Source: Sarocladium kiliense
Lineage: Eukaryota > Ascomycota > Sordariomycetes > Hypocreales > Sarocladiaceae
DNA length: 64,000 nt
NCBI GenBank assembly: GCA_030734395.1
Contig: JAUZTG010000029.1
Span: 2,356,001 to 2,420,000, forward strand
Direction of reading: 5' to 3'
The notes under the pieces are model-generated. The model was not told the DNA's origin, did not search any database, and saw only the letters and a program-made list of their open reading frames with translations. Both the position numbers and the translations under genes were made by a program. Positions 1 to 11,293 of this stretch are shown in pieces (the stretch's first letter is position 1; the number at the start of each line of letters is the position of its first letter).

Positions 1-403
1 TTCTCGTCGAAGATCGTTCGGTGAAAGGTGACACCGGCGCGGAGGAAATGGAGGGGCAGCAACACTCTAGGATTTTTGACAATTGCACACAAACTCGAAC
101 AAAGTGGGCGGGGGGGGTTCCTGGATCGCGAAGATCCGAGGATTTTCCGATACGTGGTGGCCAGCGCGTCATGTGATCTTAAATTTTCTAGAGCTTCAAC
201 CTAAGGGTCCTGCTGAACCGCGACAAGAGACGACAAGCCAGTTTCGAAACGACTGTACCTTGAGCACGACGCATTGTCAGTCGAGAGGATCATTCGAATC
301 TGGCCTTCCACTATCTTTATCCACTACCCATTATAGCTTGCATTGATTCCCGGCAGCTTGTGCAGAGGCATCTTCGAGTCCACGCGACTCTCCATCCCAA
401 ACG
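1..403. other. left edge, no supported gene
   Basis: This is the upstream region of the mL49 gene. In the first 60 bases the minus strand has a short open, protein-like stretch (reading LHFLRAGVTFHRT) that could be an exon of a minus-strand gene leaving the window to the left. It is too short to call. A run of nine G lies near 110-118. Confidence 0.3.
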
Positions 404-964
404 ATGCCTCACCTCCTCCAGCTCGCAAGGCCGATCGCCCGCCTCCCATACACCGCCTCAACCTCCCTCTTCCGCTCTCTTACCACCCAAACCCAAACCA
501 CTTCAAGACGTCTCTCAACACCCGCGCCCTCCAAGCCAACCGCCCGCAAAACTGTCCCTAAGACGTACCCATCCACCCCCGAGATCCCACCCGTCGCCAG
601 TCCCTTGCCACCACCGAGCAAGACACCCGAGGAGATTCTGGCTTCTGGAACCCCTTATCTTGTGAGGAGAACGCCGTATGCTCAACTGCCTGTCTACAGG
701 CGCTGGAGAGGCGGCGGTACGCTTGAGGAGGTGATTGTGAAGAAGATCGAGGGTGACAGGAAGCGCCTCGCGGAGGAGTTGAGGGAGGTGTTAGGCTGTG
801 ATCCAGCGCATGTGAAGATCAACCCGACAACAACGCATATTGAGGTCAAGGTTCGTAGGGACTCTTTTCAAGACTAGGGATCTATTGATGTGGTTGCTAA
901 CGCTTTGAATTAGGGCGATCATTACGACCGTATGAGGAGCTGGCTCATCCAGAAGGGATTCTGA
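404..964 (+). CDS. IMG2: mitochondrial large-subunit ribosomal protein mL49 (Img2 family)
   Basis: Structural protein of the mitochondrial large ribosomal subunit. Two exons: 404-850 and 914-964, with a phase-0 intron (gttcgt...ttag). The spliced protein is 165 residues. Residues 1-45 are rich in Arg, Ser and Thr with almost no acid residues, as expected for a mitochondrial targeting peptide. The conserved Img2 domain follows: YLVRRTPYAQLPVYRRWRGG, then an alpha-helical basic stretch, then IEVKGDHYDRMRSWLIQKGF at the C terminus, which appears only after splicing. The start is the first ATG in frame and leaves the presequence intact. The gene converges on SWI1 with 450 bases between the stop codons. 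Family recognition is from memory of Img2/MRPL49 sequences. Confidence 0.88.
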
Positions 965-1414
965 TGCGGCTGGGAAGTGTACATCAATGCAGAGAACAGA
1001 CATCATCGCAAACCAGGGGCTCAAGCGCATGTGGGGTTTCAGCGCTTCTGTAAAATAGACTCAAGGCATCACTGAGGCAGCGGGGCAGGTTAAATGTACA
1101 ATACATGTAATTGAAGGACCAAAATCATGGCCACAGTCTTGACCACCCGCCTCCCATGCGCCACACAAGACAGACCGGACCGAAACTCTTCTACTGGACG
1201 CGATCCCACACCTTCAACACCAGGGAAAGAGAATAACGGACAGCGCTTGCTTCTATGCTGCCTCATCCACACAAAGTTCACTGCCTCCCTTCGTCCTCGG
1301 GTAGTTTAGTTACACGCTCACAGAGCTTTTGTTCTCATCCACACATATACTTTGAGATTCTCTTATCCTCACGAAATCCCAACCGAAGCCAATTGGCCCG
1401 GCATTGACAAAATC
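965..1414. other. convergent 3' intergenic region
   Basis: This lies between the convergent stops of mL49 and SWI1 and presumably holds both 3' UTRs. Only short open frames are present, and none resembles a protein. Confidence 0.6.
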
Positions 1415-3341
1415 TCATGTGGCAAGGTTGTAGAACGAAGTAAGTTGCTGCAGCAAACCCTCCCTTGTCCACTCAGGCGACTGCAGCGTTGTGGCTTCAA
1501 ACAAGATATCGCTGGAAGGCAAGAAATCCGGGGGTATCGAACTTCCAGGAGTAGTCGGATCTCTGGCCTTCTCCGCCAGCCTCCTTGCAAGCGATACAGC
1601 AACCATCACGATATAGACAAGCTCCGGATCTTTACGGGGCTGGCCGCGGGGAGCATTTCTGACGTACATTTGTGGCGCCTCGTATTGCCGGCTAAGCTCG
1701 CGGATGATGCGGAACAAGTTCGGAGCGAACTGTCCTTCTGAGGATGAAAGCCAGGTCTTCACGAGACCCGATTCGTAACTTGGTGCGAGCGAAGCCAGGA
1801 TGTCGGCAGAGAGCAGTCCCTGCATGAGGAATGGCTTGCGCATCTCGAGGAGCGGTGGATGCTGGGGATGCCGGTTCTGCTCTTGAGCCTTTGTTGGAAT
1901 CGGCGATACAGCTAGACCGAACGTGCGCGTCAACAGCTCGTGCGGCGGGGTGTTGGCGGCATCCAAAGCAAAGATGGTCTTGAAATGGGTGCGATTTGGT
2001 TCGTCACGAGCAAGCAACTTGGCGAGCGCATCGACAGCATGCGGCAGGTAAGTATGCAGGCTTGGGTCATAAGGCTGAAACTCCACGCCATCAGCGGTAA
2101 TCGTCGGCCCAGGCATCGGAGCGAAGGCCAGCAAGAAGTGAAGTAGACACAGAGCGTGCTCTCGGCTGGCGAGTTCGACCGCGCCAGCAATGTTTGACAA
2201 CAGGACAACCATATCCTTCATGAAATCCAGAGTGTTCGCATGTGTCCGCAGCAGCATTGTTCTCGTCCCGAGGTAGCGGATAATGCTGCAGAATAACTTC
2301 ATCACCGATTCCTCCGCCAGGGCATGATGATTTTCATTCATCTCTCCTGGGAACGAAACATTGCGGAAGATGGTGGCAATACAGAGCAGCCTGTCAACTG
2401 CCCTATCAAGCACGTAGTCCTTGCTTCCGAAGACTGGCTCCTCTCGAACAGTGTATTGTTCTAGGGTGCGAAGGCGGAATTGGTCCTCGTACGAATTCAA
2501 TTGGATCTCGTCAGAGACTTCAACAGTGTGCTCGGTGAGGATATCTAGCTGCTCCTCAGCGAGGTCAACCATTACGTCAACCAGGTCGTCACAGTAGATT
2601 AGCTGGAGAAAGTGTGCATGAATCGGGGAGTTGGAGACCATGGCTAGAGTGTCCAAGGCCACCCGAACTTCGCCGTGAATTCCGCATTGGAGACTCCTGG
2701 TGAGCGCGGGAATGTCGATGTTGCCCAATTCTTGAACATGTGGCAAATCAGGCCGCCATGATTCCAGCTGCTCGCCAATCTTCGAGGCCGCCGAAGTATC
2801 AACTCCGCCCCATGTCGAAATTTCCCGTGCACAAGGGGTGTAATCGTCAGATTTCGGCAAGGGCCGTGGCAGCACTTGCTCACTGCCAGGGCCAAGCCTG
2901 TGTTGCTGCTGTCGGGGGTCACTTGGAGGTAAGGACATACTACCCATCTTGACGTGGGCCGGAGACTGCACTGCGTACTCGTTCCCGGCTGTCGGGTCAA
3001 TGCCGCGAGAAAGACTATTTCTATTGTGACCCGTCATTGCCTGGGGATGTGGCTGCTGTGCTTGCTGGGGTGTATGCGGAGGCTGCTGGTGCTGCATTTG
3101 CGGTGTTGAAAACCCATTCATTACCGGCTGGCCTGGTTTCGAAGGTGTTTGCTGTCCCTGCGCCTGCATGCCTTGTTGCATCTGGCCATGGCCAGGCTGT
3201 TGAGGTGGCATGGGCCTTTGTGGGGTACCGGGGTGTGCCATGTTCGGAGTCTGCTGCTGTTGATGAGCATGTTGCTGCTGTGGATGAGGTTGAGGTTGAG
3301 GTTGAGGTTGAGGGTGATGCTGCTGCTGCTGCTGCTGCTGC

Positions 3342-3373
<32 letters not shown>

Positions 3374-4801
3374 CTGTTGCTGCTGCTGCTGCTGCATTTG
3401 CATCATTCGTTGCTTCTGCTGAGCTGTCCACACTTCCTCGAACTTGAGCAGGTTGCGCTCATACACCTGCTTCAGCGTTTGTGGCACAGTAGGTATTTGC
3501 GCCGGCAACCCAAGAGCCTGGGCAATCGGTCCCCAAGCCTGTCCGCCAGTAGCCATCTTATAGCCGCCTTTGCTGGATACCGCTTGGAAGAGCATCATGA
3601 GATTAACGGGGCGATCTCCCACGACCGGGTTGGTTTCCAAAGGTAGGCCTTTGGCATTCATGAGATTAACCAGGTTTTTCATGAAGGACTCCGGATTCAT
3701 GCCCTGCTGCGGCCTTTGTTGCTGCTGTTGAGGCTGCTGCTGTTGCGGCCGCATCCCGCCTTGAGGAGCCCGACCATTTGCCAGGCCAGCCATCTGTTGC
3801 TTGTTCATTGCTTCCCGGGCCGCCAGCTGGGCTTGATGCTGCGGCGAAGCCTGCATATTGCCCTGAAGCCGCTGCTGTAATTGCATCTGATAAGCTGCCA
3901 TCCTTTGCTGGTCTGACATCTGCTGTTGCCGCTGCTGTCCAGGCTGTTGGCCCTGCTGAGCTTGCTGAGACGGCAGCTGTTGTTGTTGTTGTTGTTGTTG
4001 TTGTTGCTGCTGCTGCATTTGAGCATACATGTTGTTCGGCATCTGGCCCATTTGCTGCTGCATTTGGGCAAGCTGCTGGGGTGTCATCTGCCCACCAGGC
4101 ATGCCATTCGGGTTCGTTGCGGGCCGAGGACCTGATGGGGATGGAGCAAAGTTGGCGTTATAGCCCGGTGGCATGTTCTGCATATAAGGTTGTGGTGTGC
4201 CCTGTTCTGATGGAATAGGTGATGTCTGTGAACCGAACTGCTGTGCGTTGGGTGAGAAGGGATGCGGCGACGCGGTCGCGACTCGCTGGGGAACACTGCC
4301 AGGTCGCATCTGATTGCCCATAATAGGAGACGGGCTGGCGTTGGCTGAGCCATTTGCTTGTAGGTGAGGAAACTGATTGGGGTTATGTTGCTGAACAGCA
4401 CCTGGTTGAAACCCTGCAAAGTTCTGTTGCTGAGGAGTCTCGGAACGCGACGTTGGCAACATTCCGGGATTTTGTCTCGGAGAGCCAGCGAGACTATCCT
4501 CTCGCGGCCGAGGTCGTTTCGATGGGATGACGGAGTTGGTTTGGTAGACGGGGTTTTGGAAGGAAGGCGATGCATTGCGCATGGGGCCATTCTGCGCGCC
4601 TGCCATTTGCTGTTGTTGAGGCTGGCCTTGCTGTTGCTGTTGCTGATTCGAGAATTGCGCCGGGTTGAACTGCGCCGGGCTGTTCATGAATGCTGAAGGA
4701 TCCATCATGGCACCGGCGTTCGGGGCGTTGGGGTCGTTCATGTGTGGGAAGGTGTTGCCATTGTGGTTGGGGACGGCGTCGTTCATCCAGGTGCTGCTCA
4801 T
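1415..4801 (-). CDS. SWI1: SWI/SNF chromatin-remodelling subunit Swi1 (ARID protein)
   Basis: Nuclear DNA-binding subunit of the SWI/SNF remodeller. The protein is 1128 residues in a single exon. The start is MSSTWMNDAV at 4801; the frame extends nine codons further but only to a TTG. Residues 1 to about 365 are Gln/Pro/Asn/Met-rich low complexity with long polyglutamine runs. The ARID (BRIGHT) domain spans about 368-457, from NPESFMKNLVNLMNAKGLPL through GGYKMATGGQAWGPIAQALG to YERNLLKFEEVW. A second Gln/His/Pro block follows. From about residue 650 the sequence is globular and alpha-helical (for example FRLRTLEQYTVREEPVFGSK) and fits the conserved Swi1/ARID1 C-terminal region. The Q-rich N terminus parallels budding-yeast Swi1, known to form a prion; behaviour here is untested. 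Confidence 0.9.
3240..3400. repeat. polyglutamine/Gln-Pro codon repeats inside SWI1
   Basis: The plus strand shows a run of gctgct and ttgttg triplets plus four to five copies of the hexamer ttgagg. In the SWI1 frame these read as poly-Gln interrupted by His, and as alternating Pro-Gln. A second block of about 14 Gln codons lies near 3975-4018. Mixed CAG/CAA codons suggest an older tract that is less prone to slippage. Such tracts are often length-polymorphic between isolates. Confidence 0.8.
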
Positions 4802-7800
4802 GGCGAAGAGCCCGACAGGCTGCGACAAAGGGCGACGTCAGCAACTAACACGCGATCATGCGATTGAGAGTCCATTCAAGATCGCGAAAATAGATAAGAA
4901 ATGGGTGCCGTGACACGGCACGGGTGGTGTGGTGATGAACGACAGGTCGAGTCGCGTCGCGGGTTGGGTGGTGGAGTGAGGGAGAAATTGTGTGTACGAG
5001 CGTCCGCTCGGTCGGGGGTTTGCTTAGGTAGTGCATTGGGGGGGGTTCTGGGCACTGTGGGCATGGTGCAGTGGATGCGCGGGGTAGACAGTGCGAGGTG
5101 GTCGCGAAGCCATAGCAGCACTGTGCGCAGACCAGGCAGTAGAGTTCCATCGCCTGGCATAGGGTGCTAAGCGCGAGCGCATGCGCAACCCAGATAGTCC
5201 AGATGCGATGGCCGAGTGCAAGCCAACACGTCCGGTGTGGGGATCAAGGGAAGAGCAAATGTCTTATTTGCAAGGGAGCAGGGTAAGGGACGATCAAGTA
5301 AAGGCAATAACATACCTAGAGGGGCTCGTCCGAGCCCACAAGCTCACCAAGCACCAAGCAGGCAGTGAGTGTGGCTTCTCCAGTGTGGGCAAGACGTGCA
5401 GTAGAGCAGCAACGTGGACCACCCGAGACGGTGACCAAGACGCGCCTTGGGAGGGCAAGCGATAAAGACAAGTGCCGCCAAACGAAGGGGAAAGTCAATG
5501 GGATGCAATAGCGGTGCTACAGGCCGCCGAGACCAAGTCAAAGGGTGCGGCAGTGAGCCCCGTGGGAAGGAGGGAGGCGCGAAGATGTAATGCGACAGGC
5601 GGAGATAGATAGGCTCCAGACAATCGATCGAGTTTGCGTCTGCGAAGCGTCAAATGGGCAAAGACTGGGCCCAACAAGATGCGAATGAACCACAGGCAGA
5701 GCCGCGCCGATGCGTTTGACGGTGCCTAGGGGCCGGGTGTGGTAGGGGGTCGGTCCTCGAGGTTCGGGGGCGGCGACGGCGTCACGAGGGGAGGCGAGCA
5801 AACGAGGAAAATAGAGAGAAAAGCAGCTCAATCCCACCTAAAGAGCCAGCCAGGGGCCCGAGACAAACGACACGCAGGACACAAATGCGGCGGCGTAACG
5901 GGGGGAAGCGGACGCGGACGCGCAGGGCGAGAAAATCGGGGAGCGAAAGGGCGGGCAGCGGGAAAAGCGAGGGACTGGGGAGCAATCGCATGAATCGCAC
6001 GCTCGTTCCCTCTCAGCTGAGCGAGTACCAACGCATGCTAGACCATTTCGGTGCGGCTTGTGAGTGGCTGGGCACCGGCCCAGTCTGCGACACGGTGGGC
6101 ACGTGCTGGTAATCGTTGATTCGCTGGTCAAGCCGGAGCTTAACCGTCCAAACAAAATGAGTGTGAGCCTCAGGCAATACCGACTTGAGTCCGCATTCGT
6201 CTCACAACCATAGGCATCAGTGCCAACAGGTCCTGTTGCGATGTCAGGCGTGAGGCATGTCTTGCTTTGCGAGTTGGTTCAAGGCCGCAAGTTCGCTGTT
6301 TGCCATGGAATAAGCAGTCTGCAGCAGCGCCTTCTTCATCGGAGCAAGTCATTAGGGCTGACAGCGTCATGTTATGTTAGCTCTTGAAGCTCACAAGCTC
6401 TTCCATGATCTGATCTGTGTTGAATGGTCGCAGGCTTCCCATCAGTACGTCCTCAATAGTGATTATCAAGACTCAAGCTCTTCCAGCAGGCGAAATGAAG
6501 CGCGTGGTTGACAGGCTCGAGGTTCGCTTGCAGGGCGTAAAGTGACGCAGGTAAGTGCCGTAGTTCGCATACGGATTGCGGCCAGCATCACCTGGTCAGC
6601 AGACGACTGCCTGCCAGTCGTGTGATTGAGTCGCACGCTCTCCCCTTATCCCATTATCGTGGCGGAATCGTGAATCGGTCCGGCGAACGAAACAAGATGT
6701 AGCTGGATTTTAGGCAAACACCTTGGTCGCAAGACTGAGCCGCAGACGCAAATACATGGTGAATCTGCGTCTGCGACTTGGTAGTGACCATAATACCATG
6801 TGCTTTGTTTCCGTGAGATCCGCGGTATCTCCTCGCCCAGAAGTAATCTTCATTGAGTGGCGCGCACGATCATGATGCAGCCCACCGTTACCCGCACCCA
6901 GGCCTCCCGTTCCGGGGCTATGGTGGCCATGAGGGAGGGATGGAGGGGGGAACCCTGTCGCCCCAAAGATGCCCAGCTCAACGAAAGCTTCCTGGCTGTC
7001 CTCAGCGTGCTCGCTTTCAAGTCGCCTCAAGGAGGCGATAGGTCGAGACGGAATCACGGATCATCCAATTCTTTTTCCGTCGAGTTTGATTGCGGCTTGC
7101 GTGTCGTCGGCTTGATCCCTCATGGCGAGCTCTCTAGTTGAAGCCTCGATGCGTGTAGTTGACTTGGAACGTGCAGCATAGTGCCAATAGCAGTGTAGAA
7201 GACAGAAGCAGGCACCATGCGCAGAGCTCGACGCGTAAAAAAGAAACGGGAAAGCAAAGCAAGTGTTGTGAAAGAAGAGGAAAAGAAATGCGCCAGATTT
7301 CGTCCAGATGAGTAAATAACAGCATGCAAAGCACGAATTGGAGGGAAGGAGCGAGCGTGGCCAGGCATGAGGAAGGAAGGACGCACCTAGGTACCTGCAC
7401 CCTCCTCACCCCAGAAACTTGACTCTCCACTAGTTCCACTGCCAACGCCATTTTGCTTCTTGGGAGACGACATCTATCAGGACTTGAAGCCAATACAAAT
7501 ACATTCAGGTTTTGTGCTTATGCCAGACGGAGAGATGTTCTCTTGCGCGCTCAATTCCTCGTCACGAAGAGTCCTCTGGTGCTGGGTCGCCCTTGTCGCG
7601 ACCACCCCATAACCAACCCTGCTGTGCTACCACGCGACCGTATTAGCGCCTCAGTGATTTGCCCACCTACTCTTAACAATGTGCTGGCGCAGTGCTCTTT
7701 GACCACGCATCTTATCACGAAGTCACTCAGCCACTCTGAAAATTCGTTACCATACTGCAGTCCGGAACACAGTCGCTCGTGCCAGGTCTCGCTGTCTGAC

Positions 7801-7933
7801 TACCTGACCTTAGCTACTTAGTAATGAGGATAAAATCCTCCATCACAGCCCGTGAGACTTAAGAACTTCTTCCACCCCAACACCTTATCTTACCCTGCAT
7901 CATCTTCGCGACCATCCTCAAAGGCCTGCCGTC
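4802..7933. other. 3.1-kb region without a supported gene
   Basis: This lies between the divergent starts of SWI1 (minus) and the F-box-like gene (plus). It holds only short, mutually overlapping frames with biased, non-protein-like composition. Runs of G occur near 5038-5046, and 5730-5960 is very G/purine rich on the plus strand. The likely content is two promoters and a long SWI1 5' leader, possibly with leader introns or an unrecognised non-coding transcript. Confidence 0.4.
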
Positions 7934-9148
7934 ATGACAAATGGAAAACCTCTGCCAGCGGAGCTTATTAGATTGGTTGTAGCATGTGTGGCCCCAAAGA
8001 CCAGGAATGAGATATTACATCCTAAGAGCCAGGCGTTCCAGACCTTGCTGGCCCTTACCCGTGCTTCACGAGCATGTTATTTCCAAGCACGACGTTTCTT
8101 CTTCCTACACTGCATCCATCTCGAAGATGATAACCGAACTTTGCGCTTCGCTGCTTGCCTGCCGCGTTCTCCACCTCCTCTCCTGCGCGGTGATCATCAA
8201 ACCCAGCCACACACAAGTCTACAGACAATCACATCGCTTTTTCTAGGACCCTGCCTCGAGGTTAACACTCATGATGCATATGGCATACACACTTGGGACC
8301 TGATGAATGCCACGACAGCACAAGCTGTGAAGGAAATTCTGCTTGCGGTCGCACCGTCACTCACGAGGCTGGTGTATGACCTCCCACTATATACGGCGAC
8401 GCCCTTTGAGGCAACTTTGCCTGTCCGACAACTTCTTCGAGATGGACTATGCTCACTACGCAGCCTCCAGGAGCTCATCAGCGTCAGGGAAGACCTGAAC
8501 ATAAGCACCGATCAGCAAAGATGGCTTCGTCCATCAGAGAACCTGTACCGGTTTTGGCCAGAGCTAAAACGCCTTGCCGTATATAACGCGAACCTCCGTC
8601 ACGACCTGTTCAACTCGGAACCCTGTTCCAAAACATGGCTACAGTTCGCTACACTCAAGAAGCTGGAGACCCTGGTGCTCGTGCATCCCAAGCTAGCATA
8701 TAATATGGATGTAGATGACGATTCGGATACAGACGAGGAGACAGACCCAGACCGGATACCAGATCTTGCTGTGCAATGGTGGAAGGCTTTGGATGGTGTG
8801 GTACAGCTCGGCGAGCAGTCCCTTGGATGGAAGTTGGCCAAGAGACAGCCCGCGCCATTGCACATCGTAGTGATGGAACTGAATGTTGTAGAAGACGAGA
8901 TATTGCTCACTACTGGAGAGCTTACCGGTGAAAAGCATAAAGGCAACAAGGTCCTTGTGCATCGCAATGTTCCCGTTGACGTGGACACTGGGAGTGAGAT
9001 TGTTGACACGCTGGTTTTCCCGGAGGATGACGAGGAAAACCAGCTTGTGGAGATCGTGAAAGGGCATGCATTGCGAGGTACATTGTTTGAAACGGAGGAT
9101 CTGGGTTGCACGGAGTTCGGCTTCGGTGAGCTCCCTGATATGATCTGA
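7934..9148 (+). CDS. F-box-like hypothetical protein
   Basis: A single-exon protein of 404 residues starting at an ATG. The N terminus PLPAELIRLVVACV, followed by the helical segment QTLLALTRASRACYFQARRF, resembles the LPxE...I..V / L..L.R.C....A.. pattern of fungal F-box-like domains. The rest has leucine-rich helical segments (SLRSLQELISVREDL, LKKLETLVLVHPKL) and an acidic linker around residue 257 (VDDDSDTDEETDPD). If the F-box is real, the protein would be a substrate adaptor of an SCF ubiquitin ligase. That is inference, since the motif is degenerate. Its stop is 110 bases from the UTP6 stop (convergent pair). Confidence 0.65.
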   Translation: MTNGKPLPAELIRLVVACVAPKTRNEILHPKSQAFQTLLALTRASRACYFQARRFFFLHCIHLEDDNRTLRFAACLPRSPPPLLRGDHQTQPHTSLQTITSLFLGPCLEVNTHDAYGIHTWDLMNATTAQAVKEILLAVAPSLTRLVYDLPLYTATPFEATLPVRQLLRDGLCSLRSLQELISVREDLNISTDQQRWLRPSENLYRFWPELKRLAVYNANLRHDLFNSEPCSKTWLQFATLKKLETLVLVHPKLAYNMDVDDDSDTDEETDPDRIPDLAVQWWKALDGVVQLGEQSLGWKLAKRQPAPLHIVVMELNVVEDEILLTTGELTGEKHKGNKVLVHRNVPVDVDTGSEIVDTLVFPEDDEENQLVEIVKGHALRGTLFETEDLGCTEFGFGELPDMI

Positions 9149-9258
9149 ACGCACGGCTCGCGGGGGGCACTCCGTTTCTCCTGGGACAGGGCGACATCAT
9201 CCAGTATCTGAAAGGCGTATATGACTGGAGGCCTCAATATTGTCATCATTATAGCCGC

Positions 9259-10511
9259 TTATGACTCCACTACTTGCTGCTTCGTCGCCTCAAGCACAGT
9301 CCTGATAGCCTCATCCAACGCCTTGTCCTCCAGATACCCATCAATCCACTTCACCGTCAAAACCTTGAGCTCCTCCTTACCCGTCGTACACTCCATCTTC
9401 TCTCGCAACGTCGCTAGGACTTCTCTTAACCTCCTGGGGAACTCTGCCGTGTTGGTTTTCAGAGCAATGAGCGGCTTGCGCACATGACTATCGCAAGTGA
9501 AGGGGTCATTGGGGTACTGCTCATCCATAGCAGATAGCACGTGAGCTGTTATCCGAGGCTGGACGGTGAGCGCACGGTAGGCAGTGAAGATGTCGAAGAA
9601 AGATGAGGCGGTGGCGGCGGTGAAGAAGGGTTGTTTCCGGCAGATGTCGAAGACGGCTATGGGGATGGCACCGTCCATGGCAGGGCTGGAGAGGAGCTGC
9701 TTGGCGGACTGTGAGTCGATAACCTTCGGTGCGTCGGCGTCTGGTTTCGGCATGAGAACACCATCCTCTTCCTCGTCTTCATCGTCGCTGAGGCCGACAA
9801 GCGTGAGCTCGTTCTGCGCATCAGACTTTTCTGTTGACTGTGGCTTCTTGTTCCTCTGCTCCTGCTGCATCTTGAGTAGCCAGTCCATCTCGCATCTGGC
9901 ATACTCGATCCATAAGCTTGCATCCTTGTTGCAGAAGCGGCAACCTCTCAAGAAGAACCCTCTGGCGGCAGCCATATCCCCAGCCTCGGCCGACTTCCTC
10001 CCTGCCATGGCCCATAGCTCGACATCAGTGGGCATCATGCGCAAGGCATTGGTCATAGTATTCCGGAATCGCTTCGAGGCTTTGACTTGTGCGAGGTAAG
10101 CGAGGTACTCGCGCCATAGTGGTGCGCTGCCCGGATGACGGTTGACGGCTCGGTCATAGAGCTGGAGGACACGACCTTGGCTAGAGATGTTGGAGGAGAG
10201 GTGCTGGTTGATCTTGAGGCGCTTGCAGCGCTTAGAGCGTAGGGCTTCGAGAGACTTCTCCCACTGGATGTAGGATACCCAGTCGGTCGGGCGGTTGCTG
10301 GGGTTCAGGACACGGTGCTCGTAGTCATCTCGCTTCTTGACGATGTTGCGAATTTCTTCCTGGGAAGTGTGAGGATCAGGAGTGCCAGGCGCGTTGTGAA
10401 CCACAGAGTAAGGAATCTTACCTTAGAGAAGATGCCTCTCTCTTCCCATTCGCGGAGTTGAGGGACTGAGCGTTCGAGGTGTAACCTCGCCTTATCAGCG
10501 ACTCCAGCCAT
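9259..10511 (-). CDS. UTP6: U3 snoRNA-associated protein Utp6
   Basis: Subunit of the UTP-B module of the small-subunit processome in the nucleolus, needed for 18S rRNA processing. Two exons: 10511-10422 and 10359-9259, separated by a 62-base intron (gtaaga...cag). The spliced protein is 396 residues. The start MAGVADKARLHLERSVPQLR, with GIFSK joined to EEIRNIVKKRDDYEHRV across the splice, matches the hallmark Utp6 N terminus. Half-a-TPR (HAT) repeats follow: WVSYIQWEKSLEALR, YDRAVNRHPGSAPLWREYLA, ALRMMPTDVELWAMAGR and CNKDASLWIEYARCEMDWL. An acidic segment (SDDEDEEED) separates the HAT region from a helical C terminus. An in-frame ATG four codons upstream is possible, but the MAGV start aligns better with the family. 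Confidence 0.92.
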
Positions 10512-11293
10512 GATATGAGACACACGTCAAGCGATACTGTGTTTGTGGTGTGCCAGTGGTTCAATCCGCAGATGATTTGGAGTAGAAGAAATTTGGACGA
10601 GGCTACGTTCATACTTGAAATCGAGACTTTTAGCGGGGCGGGCTCTCAGCCTCGTGGGGAGGGACCACGAAGACCATGTACTACTGTACGGCCGACCGAC
10701 AGTTGTTCCTATGGATCCAATTCTCGCTGAAAATTTTAACAGAGAGATTAAGGGGAATATAAATATCTCTACATTCGACTATCAGTGTCTTAGAAAGTAA
10801 GTAGGGGCATCAGCCAAGCATTGCCTTGGCTCTTCAGCTGCCCGTTACTTCCCTGTACAGCATTTGTACCGTACTAAGCTTCACATGCTGAGCCACCGCC
10901 TGTGCCCCACAGATCCATGCTGCCTTCAGGGGTCGCCAGTACCTGAAGCCACCGACGCGCCCCCCCCCCCCTTTAAGCACCCACCACTCATCCACTCTCA
11001 GTAGTGACGCGACAGAATTGGAGCTTCCCGCGCACGCCGAGGCTCGTCAGGCCAAATCATCACCAAGTTCCCATCACTTCCTCCCTCCTCTTCCTCCCTC
11101 TCCTGCAACCACGCCCCCATTGTGTTTCTTCGTCTATTGCTGTCGCTGGGTTTCGGCTTCAGCACTTTTTTTCTTCGCATATTCATATCGGACTCTCCGG
11201 ATGGACTCGTTCTAAGTCTCTACTTCTTTCTCGACACTCGCTTCCGTCTCGTGCTTTCTCGTCACCCCTCCCCCTATCCGCGCGTCGCCCGCC
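10512..11293. other. divergent promoter region, UTP6 / CWH43
   Basis: No gene is seen here. It contains a run of about 12 C near 10960-10971. From about 11060 to the CWH43 start it is strongly C/T-rich (ctccctcctcttcctccctc), the usual look of a fungal core promoter and 5' leader. Confidence 0.5.

Noticed and set aside
3037..4218. Plus-strand poly-Ala/Val/Leu frames and the minus-strand Thr/Ser/Ala-rich frame
   Set aside because: They are frame shadows of the CAG/CAA repeats in SWI1.
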